Shown here: piece after piece, positions 36,675 to 44,838 of the stretch
How positions within the stretch are numbered: position 1 is the first letter of the stretch
How the letters are laid out: every line of letters begins with the position of its first letter
Assembly: GCF_019449565.1 (NCBI RefSeq)
Contig: NZ_JAGRPM010000084.1
Span: 1 to 64,000, forward strand
Direction of reading: 5' to 3'
DNA: 64,000 nucleotides
Source: Rhodoblastus sp.
Lineage (GTDB): Bacteria > Pseudomonadota > Alphaproteobacteria > Rhizobiales > Beijerinckiaceae
Translations under genes and position numbers: made by a program
Notes under the pieces: model-generated
Seen by the model: only the letters and a program-made list of their open reading frames with translations
The model's database searches: none
What the model was told of the DNA's origin: nothing

Positions 36675-37424
36675 TTATTTCAGGAAGACGTAAATATCGA
36701 CCTGAAGCGCAATGTCGCTGGAATCCTTGGCCTCGACGACATATTCCTCGACAAAGAGATTGCGCGCTTCCAGCCCCTTCTCGTCGAGATAGGCGGTGAT
36801 CGCCTCATAGGTCGAATCGATATCGTCATAGGCGCCGCGATGTTCAAATCGCACGGCCTTGCCGCTCGGCGCCTGAGCGATCGAGATATCGGCGCCCAGA
36901 TCGGGCTTCGCATCGGCGGGCGCATCCACCGGCAGCATGGCGTCGAATTTGAAGCCCGCGTCATCGGTGTCGGTAAAGACCGCGACCGGGCGCCCGGTTT
37001 CCTTGAGCCCGGCCTTCTGCGCGGCAGCGCGCAATTTGGCGATGGCGTCAATGATTTTGGCGTAGCCCTCTTCCCATTTCGCGGCGCCATGGGTCTGGAT
37101 GGTGACGCGGGCGGCGATTTCCTCGACCTTGATCGCGCCTTCCTCGGCGGGGGCCTCTTTCGGCGCCTCGGCCTTGGGCGCGTCCGGCTTGGCGGCGTCA
37201 GGTTTGCCCGGTTCGGGCGTCGCGGGGCCGGCGGCGTCCTTGGCGGGGCTCTGCGCCGGAGCCGGAGCCTCCGTCTTGGGCGCGTCAACCTTGGGCGCGG
37301 TCGCCTTGCCAGCGTCCCCCGCCGGCTGTTGCGCGGCGAGCGGAATCGGCGCGGCGATCAGCGCGACAGCCAGCGCCAGACGCCGCGCCCATTCCCGGCC
37401 TGAAATAACCTTGCCGTTCTGCAT
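36675..37424 (-). CDS. Exported protein with a GyrI-like effector-binding domain
   Basis: A 249-residue protein. An N-terminal export signal (LALAVALIAAPIPLAAQ) leads into a Pro/Ala/Lys-rich linker (about residues 35-95). A ~150-residue domain of the GyrI-like/effector-binding type follows (EEIAARVTIQTHGAAKWEEGYAKIIDAI, then VAVFTDTDDAGFKFDAMLPVD, and DDIDSTYEAITAYLDEKGL). That domain usually binds small molecules inside transcription regulators such as BmrR. Here it is exported and has no DNA-binding part, so it may be a periplasmic ligand binder or sequestering protein. Confidence 0.8.
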   Translation of the reverse strand: MQNGKVISGREWARRLALAVALIAAPIPLAAQQPAGDAGKATAPKVDAPKTEAPAPAQSPAKDAAGPATPEPGKPDAAKPDAPKAEAPKEAPAEEGAIKVEEIAARVTIQTHGAAKWEEGYAKIIDAIAKLRAAAQKAGLKETGRPVAVFTDTDDAGFKFDAMLPVDAPADAKPDLGADISIAQAPSGKAVRFEHRGAYDDIDSTYEAITAYLDEKGLEARNLFVEEYVVEAKDSSDIALQVDIYVFLK

Positions 37425-37566
37425 CCGACAGCTCCCGATCTGGCGCGGCGCGCGCGAATCAATTCATTCTAACGCCCGCTGTTTGGCTGAATATGGCCGC
37501 GGGCGCTCTTTTCTCCTATATTGCGCCTAAACCCAACATGAACGCGCGCATTTCCGGACCAAACCC

Positions 37567-38478
37567 TTGACCGATTTTTCCGCCGCCGAAACAGCAAGCC
37601 TCGCCCAGGCGCCGCGTCATCCGCTGGCGGGGCGCGAGATTTTCAAGATGAACGGCGCGGGCAACGCCATTCTGGTCCTCGATCTGCGCGGCGCGGACGT
37701 CTTGCCAAGCGCCGAGGACGCCCGGGCGCTGGCGCGCGCGCCGGGCCTCGCCTATGACCAGCTGATGGTGCTGTCCGATCCGCACGCGGCGACGGACGAC
37801 GCCTTCATGACCATTTACAACCAAGATGGCTCGCTCTCGGCCTCCTGCGGCAATGGCACACGCTGCGTCGCCCATTATCTCGCGGAGCGCTCGGGCGCCG
37901 GGGCGCTCGCGCTCGCGACATCGGCCGGTCCTCTGGCCGTGCGCCGCGAAGGGCCGCTCTCCTATTCCGTCGATATGGGTCCGCCGCGCCTCGGCTGGCG
38001 CGATATTCCGCTCGCGGGCGAGGTCGCGGACACCGGTTCTGTCGATCTCAAGAAATTTGGCCTGCCGCCCGCCTCCTGCGTCAGCATGGGCAATCCCCAC
38101 GCGATCTTCTTCGTGTCCTCCATCGAGGCCCATGACCTCGCCGCGATCGGGCCGGAACTGGAGCATGATCCGCTGTTTCCGCAGCGGGCCAATATTTCGC
38201 TGGCCCAGGTTTTGGCGCGCGATGCGGTGCGGCTGAAGGTCTGGGAGCGTGGAACTGGCCTGACGCTCGCCTGCGGCACGGCGGCTTGCGCCACTCTGGT
38301 CGCGGGCGTGCGCGCGGGCCTCACCGAGCGGCGCGCGACCATCGCCTTGCCGGGCGGCGACCTCATCATCGAATGGCGCGCAGCCGACGGCCACGTCATC
38401 ATGACGGGGCCGGTGGAGCTGGAATTTTCGCAAATCCTGACGCCCGATATTTTTGCGCCCGCGGCTGCGGCGCGATGA
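37567..38478 (+). CDS. dapF: Diaminopimelate epimerase
   Basis: A 303-residue epimerase that converts LL- to meso-diaminopimelate for lysine and peptidoglycan. [17 protein letters not shown] is the family opening. The two catalytic cysteines lie in [14 protein letters not shown] and [15 protein letters not shown]. The reading frame starts at a TTG, with ATG at the KMNGAGN block as the only downstream alternative; the TTG start gives the longer N-terminus. Its TGA overlaps the next gene's ATG (ATGA), the usual dapF-mtaB coupling of alphaproteobacteria. Confidence 0.95.
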   Translation: MTDFSAAETASLAQAPRHPLAGREIFKMNGAGNAILVLDLRGADVLPSAEDARALARAPGLAYDQLMVLSDPHAATDDAFMTIYNQDGSLSASCGNGTRCVAHYLAERSGAGALALATSAGPLAVRREGPLSYSVDMGPPRLGWRDIPLAGEVADTGSVDLKKFGLPPASCVSMGNPHAIFFVSSIEAHDLAAIGPELEHDPLFPQRANISLAQVLARDAVRLKVWERGTGLTLACGTAACATLVAGVRAGLTERRATIALPGGDLIIEWRAADGHVIMTGPVELEFSQILTPDIFAPAAAAR

Positions 38479-39767
38479 CGCCGCCCGAATTCAGCGCGGT
38501 CAAGGCGCAAGACTCGGGCGCGGTCGAAGTCTTGACATTCGGCTGCCGGCTTAATCTCGCCGAATCGCAGACCATTCGCGAACTGGCCGCGCAAGGCGGC
38601 GAAAGAAATCTCGTCGTCGTCAATACTTGCGCCGTCACCGCCGAATCGACCCGGCAGGCGCGGCAGGCGATCCGCCGGCTGAAGCGTGAAAACCCGCAGG
38701 CGCGCATCGTCGTGACCGGCTGCGCGGCGCAGATCGAGCCGCAAATCTTCTCGGACATGGCGGAAGTCGCCCATGTCATGGGCAATGCCGAAAAGACCCG
38801 CGCCTTGTCCTGGGCGGGCTTCGCGCAAAGGGTCAATGTCGGCCCGGTGGCGGAGGCTGCGCGGCGCGAGAATGCGCCCGCGCCCGTGCTCGCCGCGATC
38901 GAGGGCCATACCCGCGCCTTTCTCGCCATCCAGAATGGTTGCGACCATAGCTGCACCTTTTGCGTCATCCCGTCCGGGCGGGGGCCGTCGCGCTCCGTCG
39001 CGCCGGAGGCGGCGCTGGCGCAGGCGCGCAAATTCGTCGAGACCGGCCATAAGGAAATCGTTCTCACAGGCGTCGATCTGACCTCCTGGGGCGCGGATCT
39101 GCCGGGCGCGCCCAAGCTTGGCGCGCTGGTGCGCCTGCTGCTGCGCGAATTGCCGGATTTGCCGCGCCTGCGCCTGTCGTCAGTCGATTGCATTGAGGCT
39201 GACGCCGGGTTGCTCGCGGCCTTCGCCGAGGAAGAAAGGCTCGCGCCCTACCTGCATTTATCGCTTCAATCGGGCGATGATTTGATCCTGAAGCGCATGA
39301 AGCGCCGCCACAGCCGCGCCGAAAGCGTCGCGTTCTGCGCCGAATTGCGTCGCCTGCGCCCAGACATCGCTTTCGGCGCCGATCTGATCGCGGGCTTTCC
39401 GACCGAGGATGATGACATGGCGGCGCGCTCGCTGGCCTTGATCGAGGACTGCGGCTTGAGCTTCCTCCATGTCTTTCCCTTTTCGGCGCGTCCGGGAACG
39501 CCCGCGGCGCGCATGCCGCGCGTGGCGCCCGCATTGGTCAAGGCGCGCGCGGCTCTTTTGCGCGAGGCGGGGGAAAGGGCGCTGACACGCCATTTGCAGG
39601 CGCAGGCCGGGCGGCGGCTGCGCGTCCTGACCGAACGCGGCGGCATGGGCCGCGCCGATGATTTCACCCCGGTCCGCACGCCCGGCCAGCCGCCGGGCCG
39701 GATCGTCGTGGCCGACGTGATCGGCTTTTCGGGCGGCGCGCTCGACGTAACAATCGATTCATCGTGA
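38475..39767 (+). CDS. mtaB: tRNA t6A37 methylthiotransferase
   Basis: A 430-residue radical-SAM enzyme that adds a methylthio group to t6A37 of tRNAs. The MTTase domain has [22 protein letters not shown] and VTGCAAQ, with the three cluster-binding cysteines. The radical-SAM site is [16 protein letters not shown] (CxxxCxxC). A TRAM-like C-terminus ends the protein. The start at 38475 overlaps the dapF stop; the frame is open upstream but only by accident. It is in an operon with dapF. In many relatives ftsY comes next, but not here. Confidence 0.94.
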   Translation: MTPPEFSAVKAQDSGAVEVLTFGCRLNLAESQTIRELAAQGGERNLVVVNTCAVTAESTRQARQAIRRLKRENPQARIVVTGCAAQIEPQIFSDMAEVAHVMGNAEKTRALSWAGFAQRVNVGPVAEAARRENAPAPVLAAIEGHTRAFLAIQNGCDHSCTFCVIPSGRGPSRSVAPEAALAQARKFVETGHKEIVLTGVDLTSWGADLPGAPKLGALVRLLLRELPDLPRLRLSSVDCIEADAGLLAAFAEEERLAPYLHLSLQSGDDLILKRMKRRHSRAESVAFCAELRRLRPDIAFGADLIAGFPTEDDDMAARSLALIEDCGLSFLHVFPFSARPGTPAARMPRVAPALVKARAALLREAGERALTRHLQAQAGRRLRVLTERGGMGRADDFTPVRTPGQPPGRIVVADVIGFSGGALDVTIDSS

Positions 39768-39867
39768 ATTGAGATGCTTTCGGTCCGCTAACGCAAGACT
39801 CGTAAAAACTCCCGCTAAATGGAGCTATTGCGATGCGCTCCCCTGGGGGCGCGGGAAAGGCTGCGTT

Positions 39868-41313
39868 TTGACCCCGACTTTTCGCCGCGGAAGCGATTTT
39901 CGCGCCTATGTCCAGGATTCTCTCTCCGCGCAGGGCAAGCCCGGCGGGGCGGAGCGCGGCTGGGGGCCGGCGTTGCGGGCCCGGATCGTCGCAAAAATGG
40001 GCGGGCTGCTTGAAGGGCGTCCGGGCGCGGCGCTGGGCGAATCGCTGCGCCAGCGCGCCGCCAGCGCGCAGTCCCGCGTTTCCGCGCTGATGGCTTCCGC
40101 GAGCGCCTTGCTGCATCCGAAGGCTGAGACGGCGGAGCGGCAAGAGGCGCGGCAAGAGGCGCAGATTGAGGCGCAGGTTGAGGCCGCCGAGCCGGTTCGC
40201 GCGCGCCGCGCACAGGCGCGCAGGACACAGGAGAACGGCGGGCGGGAGCCCGTCGAGGAGCCTTCGCGGAATCGCTCGACTGCGCGAAAAATAGATCTTG
40301 AACTCAGCCGGCGCGAGATCGAGGCAGTTCAGGCGCGGCTCGACGCCCGCGCCGCGCCTCGCGACCACGAGGAAAAATGGCGAGCCGATCTCGCGCGCGA
40401 ATACAGGCGGGAGTTTCACCCGATTGAGGCCGCGCGCGCGGCGCCGGTTGCGCCCGGGGAAGACCGAACGGCGGCCGATGGCGCGGCGGCGGCGCTTTTT
40501 CTCGCCGGCAAGGCCGCGTGGCGGGCCAGCCTCATCCTTGAGCCCGTGTTCCGCTTTCTGGCCGCCTATAGCGCCGCGATCTTGAAGGTCGCGGCGGTCG
40601 GGCTTGTCGTGGTGGGCGCTGGCGGCTTGCTGGCGCAATGGCCGGGGAGCGACAGGAGCGAAGAGACGTTCGCGCCGGCCTCGCAGCCCGCCCAGCCGGG
40701 CGCCCAGCGCGCGGTCTGGCTGGAAGTTCCCAAACCGCTGCGCCTTTTCGATCTCTCCGCGCCGTCGCTGGCGCATGAGAAGCGCCTCTATGCGGCGCGC
40801 CGCCACACGACGGGCGGCGGGCGCGAGGACGCCCTGACTTTTGGCGAATTCGCCGGGGCTGGCCCCTTCTTCCGGCTTGCCATCTATCGCCATGGCGCGG
40901 AGAAAACCGCCGACGCGGCCTTTTTCGTGGATATGGCGCGGCGCGGCGCCCAGCTCGGCCTCAGCCTTGGCCGCGCAAATGTCGCCCAGACGCAAGCTAC
41001 GCGCTTTGGCGATTTCGAGACGGCGGCCATGACCATGACGGAAGGCGGGGTCACGCGCGACGCCTGCCGGGGATTCCGCTTCAGCGCGGCGCAACTCGGT
41101 CTGACCATCGCGGGCTTTTTCTGCGGCGCGGATGACGAGGCGGCGTCCGCCGGCGCGCTCGCCTGTCTCGTCAACCGGCTCGATTTGATTTCATCGGGCG
41201 AGGATGGCGCCCTGCGCGACTTCTTCGCCTCCGCCCAGGCGCGCGGCGCGCGCGGCTGCGCCGAACCGGCGTCGGCGCCCGTGAAAAAGCGCGCTGAAAA
41301 AACGAACCAATGA
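39868..41313 (+). CDS. Hypothetical protein with one membrane segment
   Basis: A protein of about 481 residues, starting most likely at TTG 39868 (GGAAAGG lies just upstream); an ATG at 39769 is possible. The N-terminal ~220 residues are Ala/Arg/Glu-rich and helical, and could be disordered or a coiled coil. A single membrane helix at about residues 245-265 (AILKVAAVGLVVVGAGGLL) is followed by a periplasmic-like domain with WLEVPKPLRLFDLSAP and FRLAIYRHGAEKTADAAFFVDMARRG. No known family is recognised. It follows mtaB by ~100 bases on the same strand. Confidence 0.6.
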   Translation: MTPTFRRGSDFRAYVQDSLSAQGKPGGAERGWGPALRARIVAKMGGLLEGRPGAALGESLRQRAASAQSRVSALMASASALLHPKAETAERQEARQEAQIEAQVEAAEPVRARRAQARRTQENGGREPVEEPSRNRSTARKIDLELSRREIEAVQARLDARAAPRDHEEKWRADLAREYRREFHPIEAARAAPVAPGEDRTAADGAAAALFLAGKAAWRASLILEPVFRFLAAYSAAILKVAAVGLVVVGAGGLLAQWPGSDRSEETFAPASQPAQPGAQRAVWLEVPKPLRLFDLSAPSLAHEKRLYAARRHTTGGGREDALTFGEFAGAGPFFRLAIYRHGAEKTADAAFFVDMARRGAQLGLSLGRANVAQTQATRFGDFETAAMTMTEGGVTRDACRGFRFSAAQLGLTIAGFFCGADDEAASAGALACLVNRLDLISSGEDGALRDFFASAQARGARGCAEPASAPVKKRAEKTNQ

Positions 41314-41428
41314 ACCAAAGGGTTGCAAGAAAACCGCGCCAGCGGAGTTTTTTAACTTTGGCGGCCAATTCGCTATCGCAACTCCCTGCAAAACGCTAGA
41401 TTGTTGAAAGCCGCATCAGGAGCCAATT

Positions 41429-41755
41429 ATGCGCCGTAAGTCCCTTTTCGTTCTCGCGCTGTTATCGGGCGCGCTGGTCTGCGCCGGCGCCCAGGCCGAG
41501 AGCAAGCATAAACATCGTCAGCCCTCTCCGCGTGTCGTGGAAGCGGCGGACGCCGCCGAACTGACCGTCAAGAAGCGCAGCTTCCTCGATCCCGGCAATG
41601 TCGTGGCGGTCGGCACCCAGAATCGCTACATGGACGACAGCACATTCTATCAATCCCCCGCGCCGGGCGGCACCTACCGCAACGACCTTTTCGGCGACTG
41701 GATGTTGCCGGGCCCGTTCAACCTGCCGGCCGCCAATCCGCGTGCGCCGTGGTGA
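41429..41755 (+). CDS. Small exported hypothetical protein
   Basis: A 108-residue protein with a clear signal peptide (RRKSLFVLALLSGALVCAGAQA). A His/Lys-rich segment (ESKHKHRQPS) and a Tyr/Pro/Gly-rich remainder follow. AGGAGCC precedes its ATG. The layout (exported, KHKHR after the signal) is like that of the small protein at 28800, though the rest differs. Function unknown. Confidence 0.68.
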   Translation: MRRKSLFVLALLSGALVCAGAQAESKHKHRQPSPRVVEAADAAELTVKKRSFLDPGNVVAVGTQNRYMDDSTFYQSPAPGGTYRNDLFGDWMLPGPFNLPAANPRAPW

Positions 41756-41780
41756 GCGGAAAAGCCGCGCAGTCCTAATG

Positions 41781-41810
41781 AAAACGGCCGGGCGATCGCC
41801 CGGCCGTTTT
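41781..41810. terminator. Bidirectional rho-independent terminator
   Basis: A perfect 14-bp stem AAAACGGCCGGGCG/CGCCCGGCCGTTTT with a 2-base centre. A on one side and T on the other mean it works on both strands. It separates the exported-protein gene from the convergent efp. Confidence 0.92.
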
Positions 41811-41833
41811 GCATTTGGGAAAGCAGGCGCGCC

Positions 41834-42403
41834 TCAATCCTTGGCGCGCTCGACATAGGTGTTGTCCTCGGTGAGGACGACGATGCGGGTTCCGACGCCG
41901 ATATGGGGCGGCACCATCACGCGCAGGCCATTGTCCATCTTGGCGGGCTTGTACGACGAGGAGGCGGTCTGGCCCTTCACGACCGGCTCGGTTTCGATCA
42001 CTTCGAGCGTCACGCGGGCCGGAAGCTGGATCGCCACGGCGATGCCGTTGAAGATCGACAGGATGCACTTCATGCCTTCCTGCAGATAGGCCGCCTGCTC
42101 GCCGATCACGTCCTTGGGAACGATGACCTGTTCGAAATTGTCATCATTCATGAAGGTGTGGCCGTCGCCATCCTCGTAGAGATAGCTGAAGTTCATGTCC
42201 TCGACATGGGCGCGCTCGACCTGCTCGGTGGTCTTGTAGCGCACGGAGGTCTTGTTGCCGTCGGACAGGCGGCGCATGTCGATCTGCGTGGTCGGCGTGC
42301 CCTTGCCGGGAAAGAAGCTTTCGGCGCTCAGCACGACATAGAGATTGCCGTCCTCATGTTCGATGATATTGCCCTTCCGGACGTTGCTGGCGATGATTCT
42401 CAC
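41834..42403 (-). CDS. efp: Elongation factor P
   Basis: A 189-residue EF-P, which rescues ribosomes stalled at polyproline. The modified lysine is K34 at the tip of the FFPGKGTP loop, the residue beta-lysylated by EpmA/EpmB, both encoded next to it. Three domains are visible (KOW-like start, two OB folds), ending in [18 protein letters not shown]. The gene is divergent from epmA, with ~150 bases between. EpmC, the hydroxylase, is not present here. Confidence 0.96.
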   Translation of the reverse strand: MRIIASNVRKGNIIEHEDGNLYVVLSAESFFPGKGTPTTQIDMRRLSDGNKTSVRYKTTEQVERAHVEDMNFSYLYEDGDGHTFMNDDNFEQVIVPKDVIGEQAAYLQEGMKCILSIFNGIAVAIQLPARVTLEVIETEPVVKGQTASSSYKPAKMDNGLRVMVPPHIGVGTRIVVLTEDNTYVERAKD

Positions 42404-42552
42404 AGTCGAATTCCCTAAGGCGACGTTCGCCGCGCCGGTTGAAGCGACGGGCGGTCGGGTCTATGGACCTTTTTGAAACTTGCGGCGACACTAATACCCA
42501 ATCGTCGCCGCAACGCCAGTTTTTTGTCACATCAACATGGGGTAGGGGCGGG

Positions 42553-43596
42553 ATGGCGCGAAACGCCGCCTTCTGGGCGCCGGAACATCATGCCGCGAGG
42601 CGGCCCCGCCTGCTGGCGCGGGCGCGGATCGTCAAGGCTTTGCGCGGCTTTTTCGAGCGCGAGGGCTTTATCGAGATCGAGCCTTCGGCCTTGCAAGTTT
42701 CGCCCGGCAACGAGACCCATATTTCGGGCTTCGCCACGCGTTACGAGCCAATAGGCGGCGTGGTGACGCCTTATTACCTGCACAGCTCGCCGGAATTCGA
42801 TTGCAAGAAGCTGCTCGCCGCTGGCGAGACGCGGATTTTCTCGCTCGCCCATGTCTTCCGCAATGGCGAGCGCACGCGCCTTCACCATCCGGAATTCGCG
42901 ATGCTGGAATGGTACCGCGCCGGGGCGCCTTATCGCGCCCTGATCGACGATTGCGCCGCCGTCTTGCGCGCCGCCGCCCAGGCTGCCGGCGTGACGGGGT
43001 TTCGCTTTGGCGGGTCGCGGCTCGATCCCTTCGCCGCGCCGGAAATACTGCCCGTCACGGAGGCCTTTTCTCACCATGCGGGAATCGACCTTTCCACCAT
43101 GCTGGATGACCGCGACGCCCTTGCGCGCGAGGCGGCGCGGCTCGGGCTGCGGGTGAGCGCGGACGATCACTGGTCCGACCTGTTCAGCAAAATCGTCTCG
43201 GAGAAGATCGAGCCAAATCTGGGCCATGGCCGTGCGACCGTGCTGATCGACTATCCCGCGAGCGAGGCCGCTCTGGCGCGGCGCAAGCCGGAAGACCCGC
43301 GCTTCGCCGAGCGCTTCGAGCTTTATGGCTGTGGGGTGGAATTGGCCAACGCCTTCGGCGAATTGACCGATCCGGTCGAGCAGCGCCGCCGGTTCGAGGC
43401 TGACATGGCGGAACGGACGAGGATTTACGGCTCCGCCTTTCCGATCGACGACGATTTTCTCTCCGCGCTGGCCCTGATGCCCCCGGCGAGCGGCGCCGCG
43501 CTCGGCCTCGATCGTTTGGTGATGCTCGCCACTGGCGCAGATCATATCGAGGACGTCCTCTGGGCGCCGACGGCGGCGCCAAGAGAAACAGCATGA
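42553..43596 (+). CDS. epmA: EF-P--(R)-beta-lysine ligase
   Basis: A 347-residue class II aminoacyl-tRNA-synthetase relative (PoxA/GenX) that attaches beta-lysine to EF-P. It lacks the anticodon-binding domain of LysRS. Motif 2 is RIFSLAHVFRNGERTRLHHPEFAMLEWYRAG, and motif 3 is GAALGLDRLVMLATGADHIEDVLW. The start at 42553 (MARNAAFW) matches the usual length; an earlier frame adds residues with no support. Its stop overlaps the start of epmB (ATGA). Confidence 0.94.
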   Translation: MARNAAFWAPEHHAARRPRLLARARIVKALRGFFEREGFIEIEPSALQVSPGNETHISGFATRYEPIGGVVTPYYLHSSPEFDCKKLLAAGETRIFSLAHVFRNGERTRLHHPEFAMLEWYRAGAPYRALIDDCAAVLRAAAQAAGVTGFRFGGSRLDPFAAPEILPVTEAFSHHAGIDLSTMLDDRDALAREAARLGLRVSADDHWSDLFSKIVSEKIEPNLGHGRATVLIDYPASEAALARRKPEDPRFAERFELYGCGVELANAFGELTDPVEQRRRFEADMAERTRIYGSAFPIDDDFLSALALMPPASGAALGLDRLVMLATGADHIEDVLWAPTAAPRETA

Positions 43597-44651
43597 GCAA
43601 AATCCTGACCCGGCCCGATGAGCTGATCGCGGCGGGCTTCGCCGCGGCGGAGGAGGCGGGCGTTCTGGGCGAGGTCGCGGCGCGCTACAGCGTCGCCGTG
43701 CCGCCGGGCGTCGCCGCGCTTATCGAGACGCGCGACGATCCGATCGGCCGGCAATTTCTGCCCGACGCCGCGGAGCTGACCTTGCTGCCGCAGGAGCGCG
43801 CGGACCCGATCGGCGATGACGCTCACGAGGTCTGCAAGGGCCTGATCCACCGCTATCCCGACCGCGCTTTGCTTAAACTGACCAGCGTCTGCCCCGTCTA
43901 TTGCCGATTCTGCTTCCGCCGCGAGCGGGTCGGGGCAGGGACGGACGGTTTGTTAGACGCGGCGGAGCTCGACGCGGCGTTTTCCTATCTCGCCGCGCAC
44001 AAAAAAATCTGGGAGCTGATCGTCACCGGTGGCGATCCGCTCGCCGTTTCGCCGCGCCGGCTGGCCGAACTCTCGACCCGGCTGCGGGCGCTGGATCATG
44101 TCAAGATCCTGCGCTTCCATTCGCGCGTCCCGGCCTTGACGCCGGAGCGGGTGACGGACGAGTTGGTCGGCGCCCTGCGCGCCAGCGGCAAGACGATCTA
44201 TGTCGCGCTGCACGCCAATCATCCGCGCGAGTTGACGCCCGCCGCCTGCGCATCCATCGCGCGGCTGATCGATTCCGGGATCGCCATGGTCAGCCAGACC
44301 GTGCTGTTGCGCGGGGTGAATGACGATGTCGAAACGCTTTCCGCCCTGATGAGGGCTTTCGTCGAGAATCGGATCAAGCCCTATTACCTGCATCATGGCG
44401 ATCTCGCGCCGGGCACCTCGCATCTGCGTCTGCCGCTGGAGGAAGGGCAGGCTCTCGTGCGGGCTCTGCTGGGTCATGTCTCAGGGCTTTGTCAGCCCAT
44501 TTATGTCGTGGACATCCCGGGGGGGCATGGCAAAGCCCCAGCCGGGCCGGTCTATTGGCGCCGCGAGGGCGCGCAATGGCGGGTTGAAGATTGGCGCGGA
44601 AAAAGCCACGCTTATTCCGATCCGCCGCCAAAGGCGCGAGACGAGGCGTGA
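43593..44651 (+). CDS. epmB: EF-P beta-lysylation protein (lysine 2,3-aminomutase family)
   Basis: A 352-residue radical-SAM, PLP-dependent enzyme that makes (R)-beta-lysine for EpmA. The SAM/4Fe-4S site is VCPVYCRFCFRRERVG (CxxxCxxC). The GGDPLAVSP block, LRFHSRVPALTPERVT and HANHPREL follow, and PGGHGKAPAGP near the end holds the PLP lysine. It lacks the long C-terminal extension of true lysine 2,3-aminomutases, as EpmB does. It is coupled to epmA by a four-base overlap. An intergenic hairpin array follows. Confidence 0.93.
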   Translation: MSKILTRPDELIAAGFAAAEEAGVLGEVAARYSVAVPPGVAALIETRDDPIGRQFLPDAAELTLLPQERADPIGDDAHEVCKGLIHRYPDRALLKLTSVCPVYCRFCFRRERVGAGTDGLLDAAELDAAFSYLAAHKKIWELIVTGGDPLAVSPRRLAELSTRLRALDHVKILRFHSRVPALTPERVTDELVGALRASGKTIYVALHANHPRELTPAACASIARLIDSGIAMVSQTVLLRGVNDDVETLSALMRAFVENRIKPYYLHHGDLAPGTSHLRLPLEEGQALVRALLGHVSGLCQPIYVVDIPGGHGKAPAGPVYWRREGAQWRVEDWRGKSHAYSDPPPKARDEA

Positions 44652-44768
44652 CGCCAAGGGGCCGGAAAAATGACTTCTGAAAAAGACCCTTGGCGTCCCG
44701 CGCCAACGGGCGCGGCGGCGGCTGACGCCGCCGGGCGCCTTGACCTTTGACGAGTCAAAGGTCAAGGC
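44651..44768. repeat. Intergenic array of strong hairpins (array B)
   Basis: Four inverted repeats are packed into 118 bases: 44651-44696 (arms ACGCCAAGGG/CCCTTGGCGT), 44698-44715 (CCGCGCC/GGCGCGG), 44714-44732 (GGCGGCG/CGCCGCC) and 44737-44768 (perfect 15-bp arms GCCTTGACCTTTGAC around GA). There is no T-run. The last palindrome shares CCTTGACC/GGTCAAGG with array A, and the first, like the first stem of A, has CCAAG/CTTGG arms. Confidence 0.7.
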
Positions 44769-44838
44769 AATGATGGAGCAGCCCTCTTTTAGGCTGATTT
44801 GCAAGGTTTTTGGCGCAATAATTGATTCGGAGACTGCC

